A DNA stretch of 22,053 nt from QYOJ01 sp043810345 (GCA_043810345.1 JBDROF010000061.1:1-22053), one strand, 5' to 3'. Positions 16,001 to 22,053 are shown, numbered from the stretch's first letter. The notes: generated by a model from the letters alone, not told the origin. Numbers and translations: made by a program.

Positions 16001-16057
16001 AAGATCGAAAAAGAGAAGAGACTCTTTGAAAATCTGGTAAAGCTGGAAAGGAGATGA
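13055..16057 (+). CDS. M16 (pitrilysin/presequence-protease type) metalloprotease lipoprotein
   Basis: 1000 residues, the full length of the M16C class. The inverted zinc motif HxxEH is intact (His94, Glu97, His98 in GTPHIMEHSV), and the third ligand Glu194 lies in 'VVYNEMKGSFSSP', at the spacing seen in presequence proteases. The protein comprises two homologous halves; the second (from about 540) lacks the zinc motif, as expected. The N-terminus is a signal peptide ending 'LSALVLPGC', with Cys31 as the likely lipid-modified residue, so it is probably an envelope lipoprotein that degrades peptides. ATG 13055 is chosen because upstream codons derive from repeat arrays. It overlaps the next gene by 4 bp. 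Confidence 0.92.
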   Translation: MKYITRSLKWSGTAVSLFVCVILSALVLPGCKKHDMHGFKLIEKRFVKELNAECYLYEHEKSGAHLLKIASEDPNKTFGIAFKTFPDSDAGTPHIMEHSVLNGSKNFPVKSPFDVLSKGSLNTFINAFTGKDMTMYPVASMNDKDYFNLMHVYLDAVFNPLIYDDPRILKQEGWHYELTEQAEPVVYKGVVYNEMKGSFSSPTRVLNYEIYKHLFPDNPYGYESGGYPPAIPTLTDEAFLDYHKRFYHPENSYILLYGDADLEKELAFIDSAYLTNYEKGTNPVTITDQAPFESMKRITAFYPVLEGARMEDQTYLSYNFVAGHNTDQKLAWGLDILCDVLVNQESAPVRLASQQAEIGQDVSASSDSYNQNVIQLIVTNANPGDNEKFMEVIKKTLQRVAEEGVDREEVAGVLNRIEFQLREGDNAQKGLTYGFQSLSGWFFADDPFLTLEWEKPLAALKKGIKENYLESVITNYFLHNPHSLELTLEPKPGMEQENMAKDVELLKTYKASLTEEQMEELIAETNELIAYQEREDTPEALATIPLLELSDINPKAEWFGVEETEVGGVPVLYCDQFTNHVVYMNLTFDLRVLPSEMIPYASLLSNVISLLNTESYTYGDLNKALNINTGMFNVSLPTFLEDQDDSKLIPKFEVTSKAMGDKVEKMFELTGEILNKTRYCDTERLKTVLDKHQAQLDADVKRNGYRYASRRQASYVTNHGLFREEAGGLDYYWFVTDLTKKFDENPQKVCETLSDVAKLLFTKQNLIAATTCNKEQLKIFTNGLTAFIATLPDEPVTLKEWALQPVKKNEGLLTPSKVQYVVAGADFKDLGYSWDGKMRVLNQILSTDYLQTKIRVMGGAYGGWCVITPYGMTTFNSYRDPNLEETLENYAGIPDYLNNFEADDNAMTRYIIGTIAGLDTPLTPSQKGDRAVNYYFSKTTQEDLQQDRDAVLATTTGDIKGFAKMMQDILDQKVYCVYGNADKIEKEKRLFENLVKLERR

Positions 16058-17046
16058 GAAAAAAGCGAACCAACCCCTGGACGCTCCGGGTCGTTGTTAT
16101 CCTCTTCATCTGGCTTCTCATTTACTTCTTCGTAGCAGGACCGGGACGTATTTTGTTCCCTTCCTTGCTGATCTCCTATTCCAGTGTTACTGACCAGAAG
16201 AATACCGTTTATTTCTATGGCGACCGGATAGAGAAGGCGCTGGATATCCTCTGGCTGGCCTCTATTACCCAGGACTCCATCAGACAATTCGCCGGAGATA
16301 CTGTTTCCCATGAGTTCAGCCGGGGGGTCACCATCTTTCTATGTGAATCTCCGCGTCAGTATTTTCATCTCACCTGGAACAAAGCCATGGGATCGGCCAT
16401 CATGGGAAGGATCGTGTTGAATGAATCCCGGATAAAGGAGAATATGTCATCCTATTCTGCAATGATCCATGAGATGTACCATCTCTACATCACACGCAGG
16501 TATGGGTATCTTCCCTCTGTACTTTTTTACCCGAAATGGTTTGAAGAGGGATGGGCCACCATGTTACAGGATTACTCCGTGCCTGCAGATAAGTTGGGAG
16601 AAAACCTGTGGGTACAACCCACAATGGTAACAGCAACGTCGCTGGAGCACCCCTGGAACTGGCAAACGATGGTGCAGATGGAGGAGGGTAAGATGGCAGC
16701 GAAAGGGTATGGCCAGGTCTGCCTGTTCACACGCTACCTGGCCGACCGGCATGGAATGGATAAACTTCGTGAGTACACCTCCCGGCTTCACTGGAACCTC
16801 GTTCCCGACCGGACCTTCGAAAAGGTCTTCCAGATCCCTCTGGATGTTGCCGAATCGCAGTGGCTTCAAACGATGGTGGAAGCAAAAGAGGCCCCTCCTG
16901 AGACATCCTTTATCCCTTTGCCATTTGATTTCATGGTATTTCTGAGGTGGTGTTTTAGTATAGCCGTGATCCTGTTTCCTGTGGTTATACTTGTTTGTTG
17001 GATCGTCAGGATGATAAAACGTAGAAGGCGACGAAATTTTTACTAG
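16054..17046 (+). CDS. Membrane-anchored HExxH metalloprotease (peptidase MA-like)
   Basis: 330 residues. A basic N-terminus (MRKKRTNPWTLR) precedes a membrane helix at about 13-28. The central domain carries 'MIHEMYHLY' (His139, Glu140, His143) followed 21 residues later by 'WFEEGWATM' (Glu164/165), the arrangement of gluzincin-type zinc proteases. A second helix lies at about 290-315, and the tail RMIKRRRRRNFY is strongly basic. By the positive-inside rule both ends are cytoplasmic and the protease domain is periplasmic. The start overlaps the M16 stop (ATGA), so the two proteases are probably translated together. The substrate is unknown. Confidence 0.8.
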   Translation: MRKKRTNPWTLRVVVILFIWLLIYFFVAGPGRILFPSLLISYSSVTDQKNTVYFYGDRIEKALDILWLASITQDSIRQFAGDTVSHEFSRGVTIFLCESPRQYFHLTWNKAMGSAIMGRIVLNESRIKENMSSYSAMIHEMYHLYITRRYGYLPSVLFYPKWFEEGWATMLQDYSVPADKLGENLWVQPTMVTATSLEHPWNWQTMVQMEEGKMAAKGYGQVCLFTRYLADRHGMDKLREYTSRLHWNLVPDRTFEKVFQIPLDVAESQWLQTMVEAKEAPPETSFIPLPFDFMVFLRWCFSIAVILFPVVILVCWIVRMIKRRRRRNFY

Positions 17047-17065
17047 TTTTAGAAAAAACCTCCTG

Positions 17066-18370
17066 TTGATTGCTTTACATCCTCTGTTGAACAGGACCAG
17101 GACTAAGGTGATCTTCGCCATCCTGTTCCTCCTTCTTTTGGGTATCACCTCTTTCCCCCAGAGGCAGAACAGGTATTTCTATGGTAAAGTGATTGACCGG
17201 GAGACCCGTTACCCGATATCCTCGGCAAACATCACCTTCACTGGTACCGGCCTGGGCAGTAGTACAAACAACAAAGGAGAGTTCTCTTTTTTCATCGACA
17301 CCATTCCGGTTTACATGACTGTAAGTCACCTGGGTTATGAGAGCCAACGGATCTGGCTCGATAACACCTCAGCCTCCATCACGGTAATGTTGAAATTGAA
17401 GGCTCAGATGTTGCAGGAGGTCGAGATTAAGGCGGTCAATGAACCGGAGCTCTTTTTTAAAGACACCCAGTATTCGGTACTCGACTACGAAGTGGATAAC
17501 AACCAGGTTTTCATGCTGATCTACCGGTTCCGGCGTGCTGAGGCTGAATTGCTGTGCCTCTCGCTTTCCGGGGATACTGCCTCCTGTTCAGGGTCGCTTC
17601 CGTTTCGTCCCAATGAATTATTCCACGACTGCCTGGGTCATATCCATGTACTCGGTCATGACACAGCTTACCAGGTATTTCGCGACAGTTCAACCCTCCG
17701 GCTCATCTATCCTGCAGAGATCGGACGGTTTAAGAAAACTTTATCCGATTGCGTAGCATCTGCCGGGGATCTCCTCTTCTTCCGGAAGGTCAGCCGGAAC
17801 CAGTTAGGTGTAGAGTTTTATACCATCAACCGCCAAACCAGTGAGCGCATGCATCTGACGAACGCCAACGACGAAAAGAGGCTAAAAATGCTGAGACGGA
17901 ATCCCGACGATAATTCCCTGATGATGATGTCTCATATCCCGGATAGCCGGGATGCGTTTCAGGAGTATGCCTGGGTGAAAAAGATTCTCTACAAACCCAA
18001 TACCTCAACGCTTCACAAGATTGACGAGATCCTCTGTGTTTTCAATACAGCCGATTATACGCTCGAACTTTATACCCTTGCAGGGGAATTTACCTCCAAA
18101 CTCAAGATGCAGGTACAGGATACCCGTGAAGGACGCTGGACAACCGAGATCTACATCGATGATATCGAAAAGAAAGCCTATACCTCATTTCTGAAAAATG
18201 GCAGGTTGACACTCTTTCGGATAGATCTGAACAATGGCGACCTGAAGCGGATTGTCAGCGCCACGCACATGTACCCACAGAAGATCAGGGTTCACAGCAA
18301 TTTCCTTTTCTACCTTTACGACATTCCCGGGGAGGGAGATAACAAGCACATGTTTCGTCAGAAGCTATAA
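17066..18370 (+). CDS. Exported carboxypeptidase-regulatory-like protein with beta-propeller-like C-terminus
   Basis: 434 residues if TTG 17066 is used. No ATG is available near the N-terminus; TTG 17087 (MNRTRTKVIFAILFLLLLG) gives an equally good or better signal peptide. After the signal, a carboxypeptidase-regulatory-like domain spans about 35-115 ('FYGKVIDRETRYPISSANIT', 'GEFSFFIDTIPVYMTVSHLG'). The remaining 300 residues are strand-rich repeats such as 'VFMLIYRFRRAEAELLCLSL' and 'GRLTLFRIDLNNGDLKRIVS', suggesting a beta-propeller. No enzyme motif is seen. It lies 19 bp after the membrane protease and is likely the third gene of that operon, perhaps a periplasmic scaffold or sensor. Confidence 0.78.
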   Translation: MIALHPLLNRTRTKVIFAILFLLLLGITSFPQRQNRYFYGKVIDRETRYPISSANITFTGTGLGSSTNNKGEFSFFIDTIPVYMTVSHLGYESQRIWLDNTSASITVMLKLKAQMLQEVEIKAVNEPELFFKDTQYSVLDYEVDNNQVFMLIYRFRRAEAELLCLSLSGDTASCSGSLPFRPNELFHDCLGHIHVLGHDTAYQVFRDSSTLRLIYPAEIGRFKKTLSDCVASAGDLLFFRKVSRNQLGVEFYTINRQTSERMHLTNANDEKRLKMLRRNPDDNSLMMMSHIPDSRDAFQEYAWVKKILYKPNTSTLHKIDEILCVFNTADYTLELYTLAGEFTSKLKMQVQDTREGRWTTEIYIDDIEKKAYTSFLKNGRLTLFRIDLNNGDLKRIVSATHMYPQKIRVHSNFLFYLYDIPGEGDNKHMFRQKL

Positions 18371-18373
18371 TAA

Positions 18374-18409
18374 ATAGCGAGATAGCGAGATAGCGAAATA
18401 GCGAAATAG
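18374..18409. repeat. ATAGCGAG/A octamer array (4.5 copies)
   Basis: Two ATAGCGAG and two ATAGCGAA units plus ATAG lie between convergent genes. Confidence 0.93.
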
Positions 18410-18424
18410 TAGCAAATTATACGT

Positions 18425-18469
18425 AATTCATGTGCAATAAATGGCAATAAATGGCAATTCATGGCAATA
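18425..18469. repeat. CAATAAATGG decamer array (about 4.5 copies)
   Basis: Two exact CAATAAATGG units and CAATTCATGG are flanked by a degenerate copy and a partial CAATA. The array ends next to the DsrE-family gene stop. Confidence 0.88.
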
Positions 18470-18470
18470 A

Positions 18471-18815
18471 TCAAAACGTGATCACGGTATTTTTCCCCTG
18501 CAGGTACTCAGTCAACGATTCTCCCATCAGCCTGACGTTGACACCGAGCCGCATTATTTTCTTCGTAACTCCGTAAGAATCGGTACAAACCTGACAAGCC
18601 TGAACGGTCATTCCGCTGTCGAGGCACATCCGGATCTCCGCCTGGATCTCTTCATCGTCGGCTGACAGTTTCGCCGAGGCTCCCCAGATGATCAGGTCGA
18701 TCTCATCCCACCAGCCGTTGGCTTTGGCGTTCATCAGGTACTGAAATATCATCCGGATGGCGACATCTTTCTCTCCGGTTGTCCAGAGAACGTGAAGCTG
18801 CTTCTTCTCTTGCAT
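18471..18815 (-). CDS. DsrE-family small sulfur-relay-like protein
   Basis: 114 residues with the DsrE/F alpha-beta fold pattern: 'LHVLWTTGEKDVAIRMIFQY' (first strand and helix), 'EIDLIIWGASAKLSADDEEI' (second strand), 'CLDSGMTVQACQVCTDSYGV' (third strand with Cys74 and Cys77), and 'LMGESLTEYLQGKNTVITF' at the C-terminus. DsrE-like proteins are small cytosolic, often oligomeric proteins; several pass sulfur on active-site cysteines, but many in Bacteroidota have no assigned role. It stands alone and converges with the protease operon across repeat arrays. A TATCTTTG box lies 27 bp upstream. Confidence 0.85.
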   Translation of the reverse strand: MQEKKQLHVLWTTGEKDVAIRMIFQYLMNAKANGWWDEIDLIIWGASAKLSADDEEIQAEIRMCLDSGMTVQACQVCTDSYGVTKKIMRLGVNVRLMGESLTEYLQGKNTVITF

Positions 18816-18842
18816 AGTTCAGGTTTAGTTGAAATCCGGAAG

Positions 18843-18850
18843 CAAAGATA
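18843..18850 (-). promoter_or_regulatory. Probable -7 element of the DsrE-family gene
   Basis: TATCTTTG on the minus strand is a perfect TAnnTTTG box 27 bp before the start codon. No TTTG is present at the expected -33 distance. Confidence 0.45.
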
Positions 18851-18915
18851 CGGATGTTCGTGAGACGTCCCTTTCACCCGCCATAGTTTTAGTGAATATA
18901 AAATGTTAATTACAT

Positions 18916-18947
18916 ATTGCAAATATAATAATAAAATGCTATCTTTG
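18916..18947 (+). promoter_or_regulatory. Promoter of the first AAA_14 ATPase gene (ATTG-N20-TATCTTTG)
   Basis: ATTG (18916-18919) and TATCTTTG (18940-18947) are separated by 20 bp, as in Bacteroidota housekeeping promoters. The start codon at 18967 follows after about 14 nt of leader. Confidence 0.7.
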
Positions 18948-18966
18948 CATTTCAAAAAGCTATAAA

Positions 18967-20160
18967 ATGGAGCAATTATTTGAATATCAGGAAAAAATAC
19001 TCTCATCAGCCCCTCTCTTTCATGACCGGTACCTGGAACAGGTTATCGACTGGAATAACCGGCTGATTGCTATTAAAGGGGCCAGGGGATCAGGAAAAAC
19101 CTCTTTGCTTCTCAAGCTGATTCGCACCTCCTTCCTGAATGATCCAACAGTACTGTACGCCAGTTTGGACCACCTCTATTTTACAAGTAATACCTTGCTC
19201 GATATGGCAGATTCGTTTCAGAAGAGAGGAGGCAGGATCCTTCTTCTGGACGAAGTGCATAAATATCCAAACTGGTCTCAGGAGATAAAGAATATCTATG
19301 ATACCTTTCAACATCTCAGGTTGATCATCACAAGTTCCTCCATTCTGGATATTTTAAAGGGGAGAGCTGATTTGAGCCGCAGGGTCGTTATGTACGATCT
19401 GTATGGTCTCTCTTTCAGGGAATTTCTTGAATTTGAAACAGGAATGAAATTTCAGTCCTATTCGATGAGTGAGTTGCTTGATAACCACAGGACGATTGCA
19501 GCCGGCATCAATTCCAGAATCAAACCCTTTATGTATTTCGGCGAATACCTGCAACATGGTTATTACCCATTTTACAGGGAAGGGGTAAACGCCTATCCAT
19601 CAAAGCTGATGAATGTGATCAACCTGACGCTTGAATCAGATCTGCCGTTATTAAAAAACGTGGATCCGAAATATGTACCACGATTGAAGAAACTCCTTTA
19701 CATACTGGCCATTTCCGTGCCGGTTCAGCCGAATATCAGTAAGATCAGTCAATTGATTGAAACCTCACGAAATACGGTTCAACTCTATCTCGAATACCTG
19801 TGTGAAGCGAGGCTGATCAATCTTTCACGAAGAGCCGGTTCCGGTTATGCTGTGATGGCAAAGCCTGAGAAAGTTTTCCTTCAAAACACCAACCTTTCCT
19901 ACGTTTTATCGGAAAAGAGACCGGATATAGGATCGTTGCGGGAGACATTTTTTTTCAACCAGGCAGGGGTTAAGCATCAGGTTCATTCACCTTCCGCTGG
20001 TGATTTTCAGGTTGATGACGGTCTGACATTTGAAGTTGGCGGGAAAAGTAAAAAACAAAAACAGATCAAGGGTACTGACAACGCCTATATCCTGGCCGAT
20101 GACATTGAAACCGGGTTTGGCAACCGCATCCCGCTATGGCTGATAGGATTTTTATACTAA
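18967..20160 (+). CDS. AAA_14/DUF4143-type ATPase
   Basis: 397 residues. Walker A is GARGSGKT (38-45), Walker B ILLLDE (91-96, followed by VHKYPNW) and a sensor-like 'LIITSSS' lies at 119-125. Next comes the hallmark 'YDLYGLSFREFLEFETG' of standalone AAA_14 ATPases. A winged-helix-like stretch (about 245-285, 'NISKISQLIETSRNTVQLYL') leads into the DUF4143 end, where 'GDFQVDDGLTFEVGGKSKKQ' resembles the D...ExK core of PD-(D/E)XK folds. The cellular role of this family is not established; members are often multi-copy and patchily distributed. It is a distant relative of the leftward ATPase gene downstream. The DNA is more AT-rich than the envelope genes to the left. Confidence 0.87.
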   Translation: MEQLFEYQEKILSSAPLFHDRYLEQVIDWNNRLIAIKGARGSGKTSLLLKLIRTSFLNDPTVLYASLDHLYFTSNTLLDMADSFQKRGGRILLLDEVHKYPNWSQEIKNIYDTFQHLRLIITSSSILDILKGRADLSRRVVMYDLYGLSFREFLEFETGMKFQSYSMSELLDNHRTIAAGINSRIKPFMYFGEYLQHGYYPFYREGVNAYPSKLMNVINLTLESDLPLLKNVDPKYVPRLKKLLYILAISVPVQPNISKISQLIETSRNTVQLYLEYLCEARLINLSRRAGSGYAVMAKPEKVFLQNTNLSYVLSEKRPDIGSLRETFFFNQAGVKHQVHSPSAGDFQVDDGLTFEVGGKSKKQKQIKGTDNAYILADDIETGFGNRIPLWLIGFLY

Positions 20161-20164
20161 CCAC

Positions 20165-20185
20165 CTTCGTCCTTCGTCCCACATC
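20165..20185. repeat. CTTCGTC heptamers, left arm of an inverted repeat
   Basis: Two CTTCGTC units plus CCACATC. The 13-mer CGTCCTTCGTCCC (20168-20180) is repeated perfectly in inverted orientation at 20261-20273, so the spacer between the convergent ATPase genes can form a hairpin-like structure with an 80-bp loop. Confidence 0.85.
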
Positions 20186-20248
20186 AACCAGATCGCTTTC
20201 TCAAGCGCCGAAGAGTTTATCAGGCGGAGTACGGAGCTGGTGAAGTGA
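20186..20248 (+). pseudogene. Possible 3' remnant of an unrelated gene
   Basis: Between the inverted arms is a short open stretch ending in TGA whose translation, NQIAFSSAEEFIRRSTELVK, looks like the amphipathic C-terminal helix of a normal protein rather than repeat translation. It has no start codon and no upstream continuation. It could be a gene tail left after an insertion or deletion, or chance. The family was not recognised. Confidence 0.3.
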
Positions 20249-20261
20249 CGTAGGGAGGTAG

Positions 20262-20289
20262 GGACGAAGGACGTGAGACGTGGGATGTG
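20262..20289. repeat. GGACGTG heptamer array at the 3' end of the second ATPase gene
   Basis: GGACGAA, GGACGTG, AGACGTG and GGATGTG end 3 bp before the stop of the leftward ATPase gene. The array is in direct orientation with the one at 21562-21589 on the other side of that gene. Confidence 0.88.
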
Positions 20290-20292
20290 GAT

Positions 20293-21492
20293 TCAGATTT
20301 CCGAAATGTGGGATAACCATTTCCAGGCAGGAATGACCGGGAACCCGGCCAGTGTGTCCTCCTGATCGAGGGTGATGATAGCTCCTTTGATACCCTTCAT
20401 TCGGCTCCGTGCATTTTTTAATCCCGCAATTTCACGGGAAAGGTTCTCTTCGTTCAAATGATGGCACACCTGGATGGCTAAGGATTTGTGGAACGGTCCC
20501 CTGACCAGGAAGTCACATTCTGATTTTTCATCTTTATAAAACTCAATTGAATCCCCACTTCTCCTCAAATGAAGGTAGACAGCATTTTCAAGCAACCGTC
20601 CTTCGTCGCTACTAAGCGAAAGGCTGTTGGCTTTTGATAATCCGGTATCTATGGCATAAACCTTTTTTGGATTGCCCTGTTGCTGCCGTACCGAATATGA
20701 GAATCGGGGAACCATATCTACCAGATAACTCTCATGAAGGAAATCACAGTAGTCAATCGTGGTCCGTACAGAACGAATATGGAGTAATTGCGTGATCCTG
20801 TTATAGCTGAATTCTTTACCGGTATTGCTTAACAGAAAAACAGCCAGCCGCACAAGCAGGGACTCATTTCTGATCTTACGCCGGACGGCGATATCCCGGA
20901 TAATAATATCTTTTAGAAGAGTTCGCAAATAATCGGAATCATTCTCGGCAAGAGATTCAGGGAAACCCCCTTCCTGAAGATACCTGTCAAAACTATCCTT
21001 ACCTGGAGAACATGCACGGAAGGAGAGGTATTCATTATAATCAAACGGAAATAATTCTGTCTGCCTGTAGCGACCGGTCAGTTTCGTCCCCAGCTCACGG
21101 CTGAGCATACTGGCATTTGACCCTGTTATGTATATTTTTTTGCCCATTTCATTTGCAGCCCGTACATAACGCTCCCATTCCGGTACATTCTGGATCTCGT
21201 CAAAGATAAACAGCGTTTTTCCCTCTTTTTCTGCGATCTTTTCAATCTTATAAAAATCATTGACTTCGAACCCTTCCAGGCGGGGGTCTTCAAAATTAAT
21301 GAACAGGGAAGTGGAATTTTCCTGAAAAAGCTGCTTTAAGAAGGTACTTTTACCGCATCGCCGGACACCGGTAAATATGGCAATGCGTTTTGTCTCCGAC
21401 AATTCCGTTTTCAACCGTTTGATCAGATGAACGGGCCGGGAAGCAGCGGCTTGGTCACATATAATATAGTTTAACAAATCTTCCGGTATCAT
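20293..21492 (-). CDS. AAA_14/DUF4143-type ATPase
   Basis: 399 residues from ATG 21492. Walker A is GVRRCGKST (42-50), Walker B TLFIFDE (93-99, followed by IQNVPEWERYV), and the sensor region 'YITGSNASML' (121-130) leads into 'TKLTGRYRQTELFPF', with Arg141 a candidate arginine finger. The DUF4143 half includes 'LLENAVYLHLRRSG' and 'SECDFLVRGP...LAIQVCHH', the degenerate PD-(D/E)XK-like core typical of the family. A start at 21522 is possible in frame, but the promoter's -7 box lies inside that extension, so 21492 fits better. The biological role is not established. Heptamer arrays flank the gene on both sides. Confidence 0.88.
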   Translation of the reverse strand: MIPEDLLNYIICDQAAASRPVHLIKRLKTELSETKRIAIFTGVRRCGKSTFLKQLFQENSTSLFINFEDPRLEGFEVNDFYKIEKIAEKEGKTLFIFDEIQNVPEWERYVRAANEMGKKIYITGSNASMLSRELGTKLTGRYRQTELFPFDYNEYLSFRACSPGKDSFDRYLQEGGFPESLAENDSDYLRTLLKDIIIRDIAVRRKIRNESLLVRLAVFLLSNTGKEFSYNRITQLLHIRSVRTTIDYCDFLHESYLVDMVPRFSYSVRQQQGNPKKVYAIDTGLSKANSLSLSSDEGRLLENAVYLHLRRSGDSIEFYKDEKSECDFLVRGPFHKSLAIQVCHHLNEENLSREIAGLKNARSRMKGIKGAIITLDQEDTLAGFPVIPAWKWLSHISEI

Positions 21493-21508
21493 GATCAGAT
21501 ATTTTTCG

Positions 21509-21540
21509 CAAAGATAATTCATTTGTATTAGATATACAAA
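21509..21540 (-). promoter_or_regulatory. Promoter of the second AAA_14 ATPase gene (TTTG-N20-TATCTTTG)
   Basis: Read leftward, TTTG (21537-21540) and TATCTTTG (21509-21516) are separated by exactly 20 bp, a perfect match to the Bacteroidota consensus. Transcription would begin near 21503-21505, which places the true start codon at 21492. Confidence 0.78.
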
Positions 21541-21561
21541 ATATTTTGTATTATTAATACA

Positions 21562-21589
21562 AGACGAAGGACGTGGGACGTGAGACGTG
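21562..21589. repeat. GGACGTG heptamer array upstream of the second ATPase gene
   Basis: AGACGAA, GGACGTG, GGACGTG and AGACGTG. The array is nearly identical to, and in the same orientation as, the one at 20262-20289. Confidence 0.9.
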
Positions 21590-21766
21590 GAGAAATTTAA
21601 TTAGTTTTTAATGGATCTCCCTCAAAATATGTTTCTTTCTTCGCTACCTTTATATGTTTTTCATTTGTCGCCCATGGCTGTCCTCCAAATTATTGGATGT
21701 ATATCCATGTCTCAAAAAACTAAAATAGTTATGTTATAGAATATATGCGTTAACTGAAACCATTTT

Positions 21767-21785
21767 GTTATGGATTCTCCATAAC
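21767..21785. repeat. Perfect 8-bp hairpin (GTTATGGA-TTC-TCCATAAC)
   Basis: One further T-A pair extends the stem to 9 bp. It lies between two AT-rich segments, about 35 bp before the rightward promoter, and could terminate transcription arriving from the right or be an operator. Confidence 0.55.
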
Positions 21786-21821
21786 AGTCATAGTATCAAA
21801 AATTTAATTTCAAAATTAATA

Positions 21822-21852
21822 CTTGATTTGTGAAAAATTCATCGTACCTTTG
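21822..21852 (+). promoter_or_regulatory. Rightward promoter (CTTG-N19-TACCTTTG)
   Basis: CTTG (21822-21825) and a perfect -7 box TACCTTTG (21845-21852) are 19 bp apart. No open reading frame with a good start follows in the window, so it should drive an RNA or a gene whose coding part lies beyond the edge. Confidence 0.68.
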
Positions 21853-21977
21853 ATAAGTCAATATTAATAATTTAAGAAAAAAGAGGTATAAAAAACTACT
21901 TATGTAAAAAAGCAGATACTTAAATAAGAGAAAGCGTTAAGCTGAATTCTGCTGTTGAATCCGGCCAAATTTCAATA

Positions 21978-22037
21978 GTGTTGCAGGATAGTAAGCAAGC
22001 GTCACGTTACAGCGTGAGCGTTGTTTACCTGCAACAC
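21978..22037 (+). ncRNA. Strong hairpin, candidate structured RNA or leader
   Basis: GTGTTGCAGG (21978-21987) pairs perfectly with CCTGCAACAC (22028-22037). After a 3-nt bulge, GTAAGCAA pairs with TTGTTTAC (one G-U), then a 3x3 internal loop and TCACG/CGTGA close a 6-nt loop (TTACAG). In all, about 23 pairs form in 60 nt. The hairpin is about 120 nt downstream of the rightward promoter. It matches no RNA family I can name; riboregulator, rRNA leader, 6S-like RNA and mobile-element end are all possible. One rightward frame is also open from 21926 to the window edge, without a good start codon. Confidence 0.4.
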
Positions 22038-22053
22038 GGGCACCTTGGTCGGA

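Larger units (their letters stand above)
21493..22053. other. 561-bp AT-rich region without a convincing gene
   Basis: From left to right it holds the promoter of the leftward ATPase gene, a GGACGTG heptamer array, about 180 bp of AT-rich sequence with a weak hairpin (21694-21707), and a 19-bp perfect hairpin element. A rightward promoter and a strong GC-richer hairpin that reaches almost to the window edge follow. Short open stretches exist, but none has a good start or a recognisable product. Confidence 0.75.

Noticed and set aside
21629..21739. Short 36-residue rightward frame (MFLSSLPLYVFHLSP...)
   Set aside because: There is no promoter or ribosome-binding context, no recognisable similarity, and the composition is that of AT-rich spacer.

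Overview
The window reads as a chromosomal segment from a member of the Bacteroidota, most likely Bacteroidales-like. Four things point there: C-terminal sorting domains of the type IX secretion system (T9SS), TonB-dependent receptors with an N-terminal carboxypeptidase-regulatory-like domain, promoters of the Bacteroidota type (TTTG / about 20 bp / TAnnTTTG), and spacers filled with short tandem repeats. Nothing resembling rRNA, tRNA, CRISPR, an integrase or a transposase was seen.

Layout. 1-291: 3' end of a T9SS cargo gene. 351-2350: a cytochrome c maturation cluster, ccmB-ccmC-(ccmD-like)-ccmE, of the variant kind in which CcmE carries Cys instead of His in its haem-binding motif. 2507-4477: a UbiD-family decarboxylase whose reading frame contains an insert made of two short tandem repeat arrays. 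4535-9160: TonB-dependent receptor, T9SS-sorted surface protein, ornithine aminotransferase, all rightward and closely spaced. 9273-12749 (leftward): ribosomal protein L28, a small carboxypeptidase-regulatory-like protein and a second TonB-dependent receptor, the last two 2 bp apart. 13055-18370 (rightward): an M16 metalloprotease lipoprotein, a membrane-anchored HExxH metalloprotease overlapping it by 4 bp, and a carboxypeptidase-regulatory-like protein, probably one envelope operon. 18471-18815 (leftward): a DsrE-family protein. 18967-21492: two convergent AAA_14/DUF4143 ATPases in more AT-rich DNA with heptamer repeat arrays around them. 21493-22053: no convincing gene, but a good promoter followed by a strong 60-nt hairpin that runs to the window edge.

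How it fits together. Most of the genes serve the cell envelope: haem delivery to c-type cytochromes, uptake receptors, surface proteins and proteases. The right end differs in character (standalone ATPases, repeats, a possible gene remnant) and looks like an accessory region. The most unusual theme is the repeats. Arrays with 7-, 8-, 10- or 14-bp periods occupy nearly every larger spacer, and one heptamer family (CAGTCnn) is found both in the rpmB/M16 spacer and inside the ubiD-like coding sequence.
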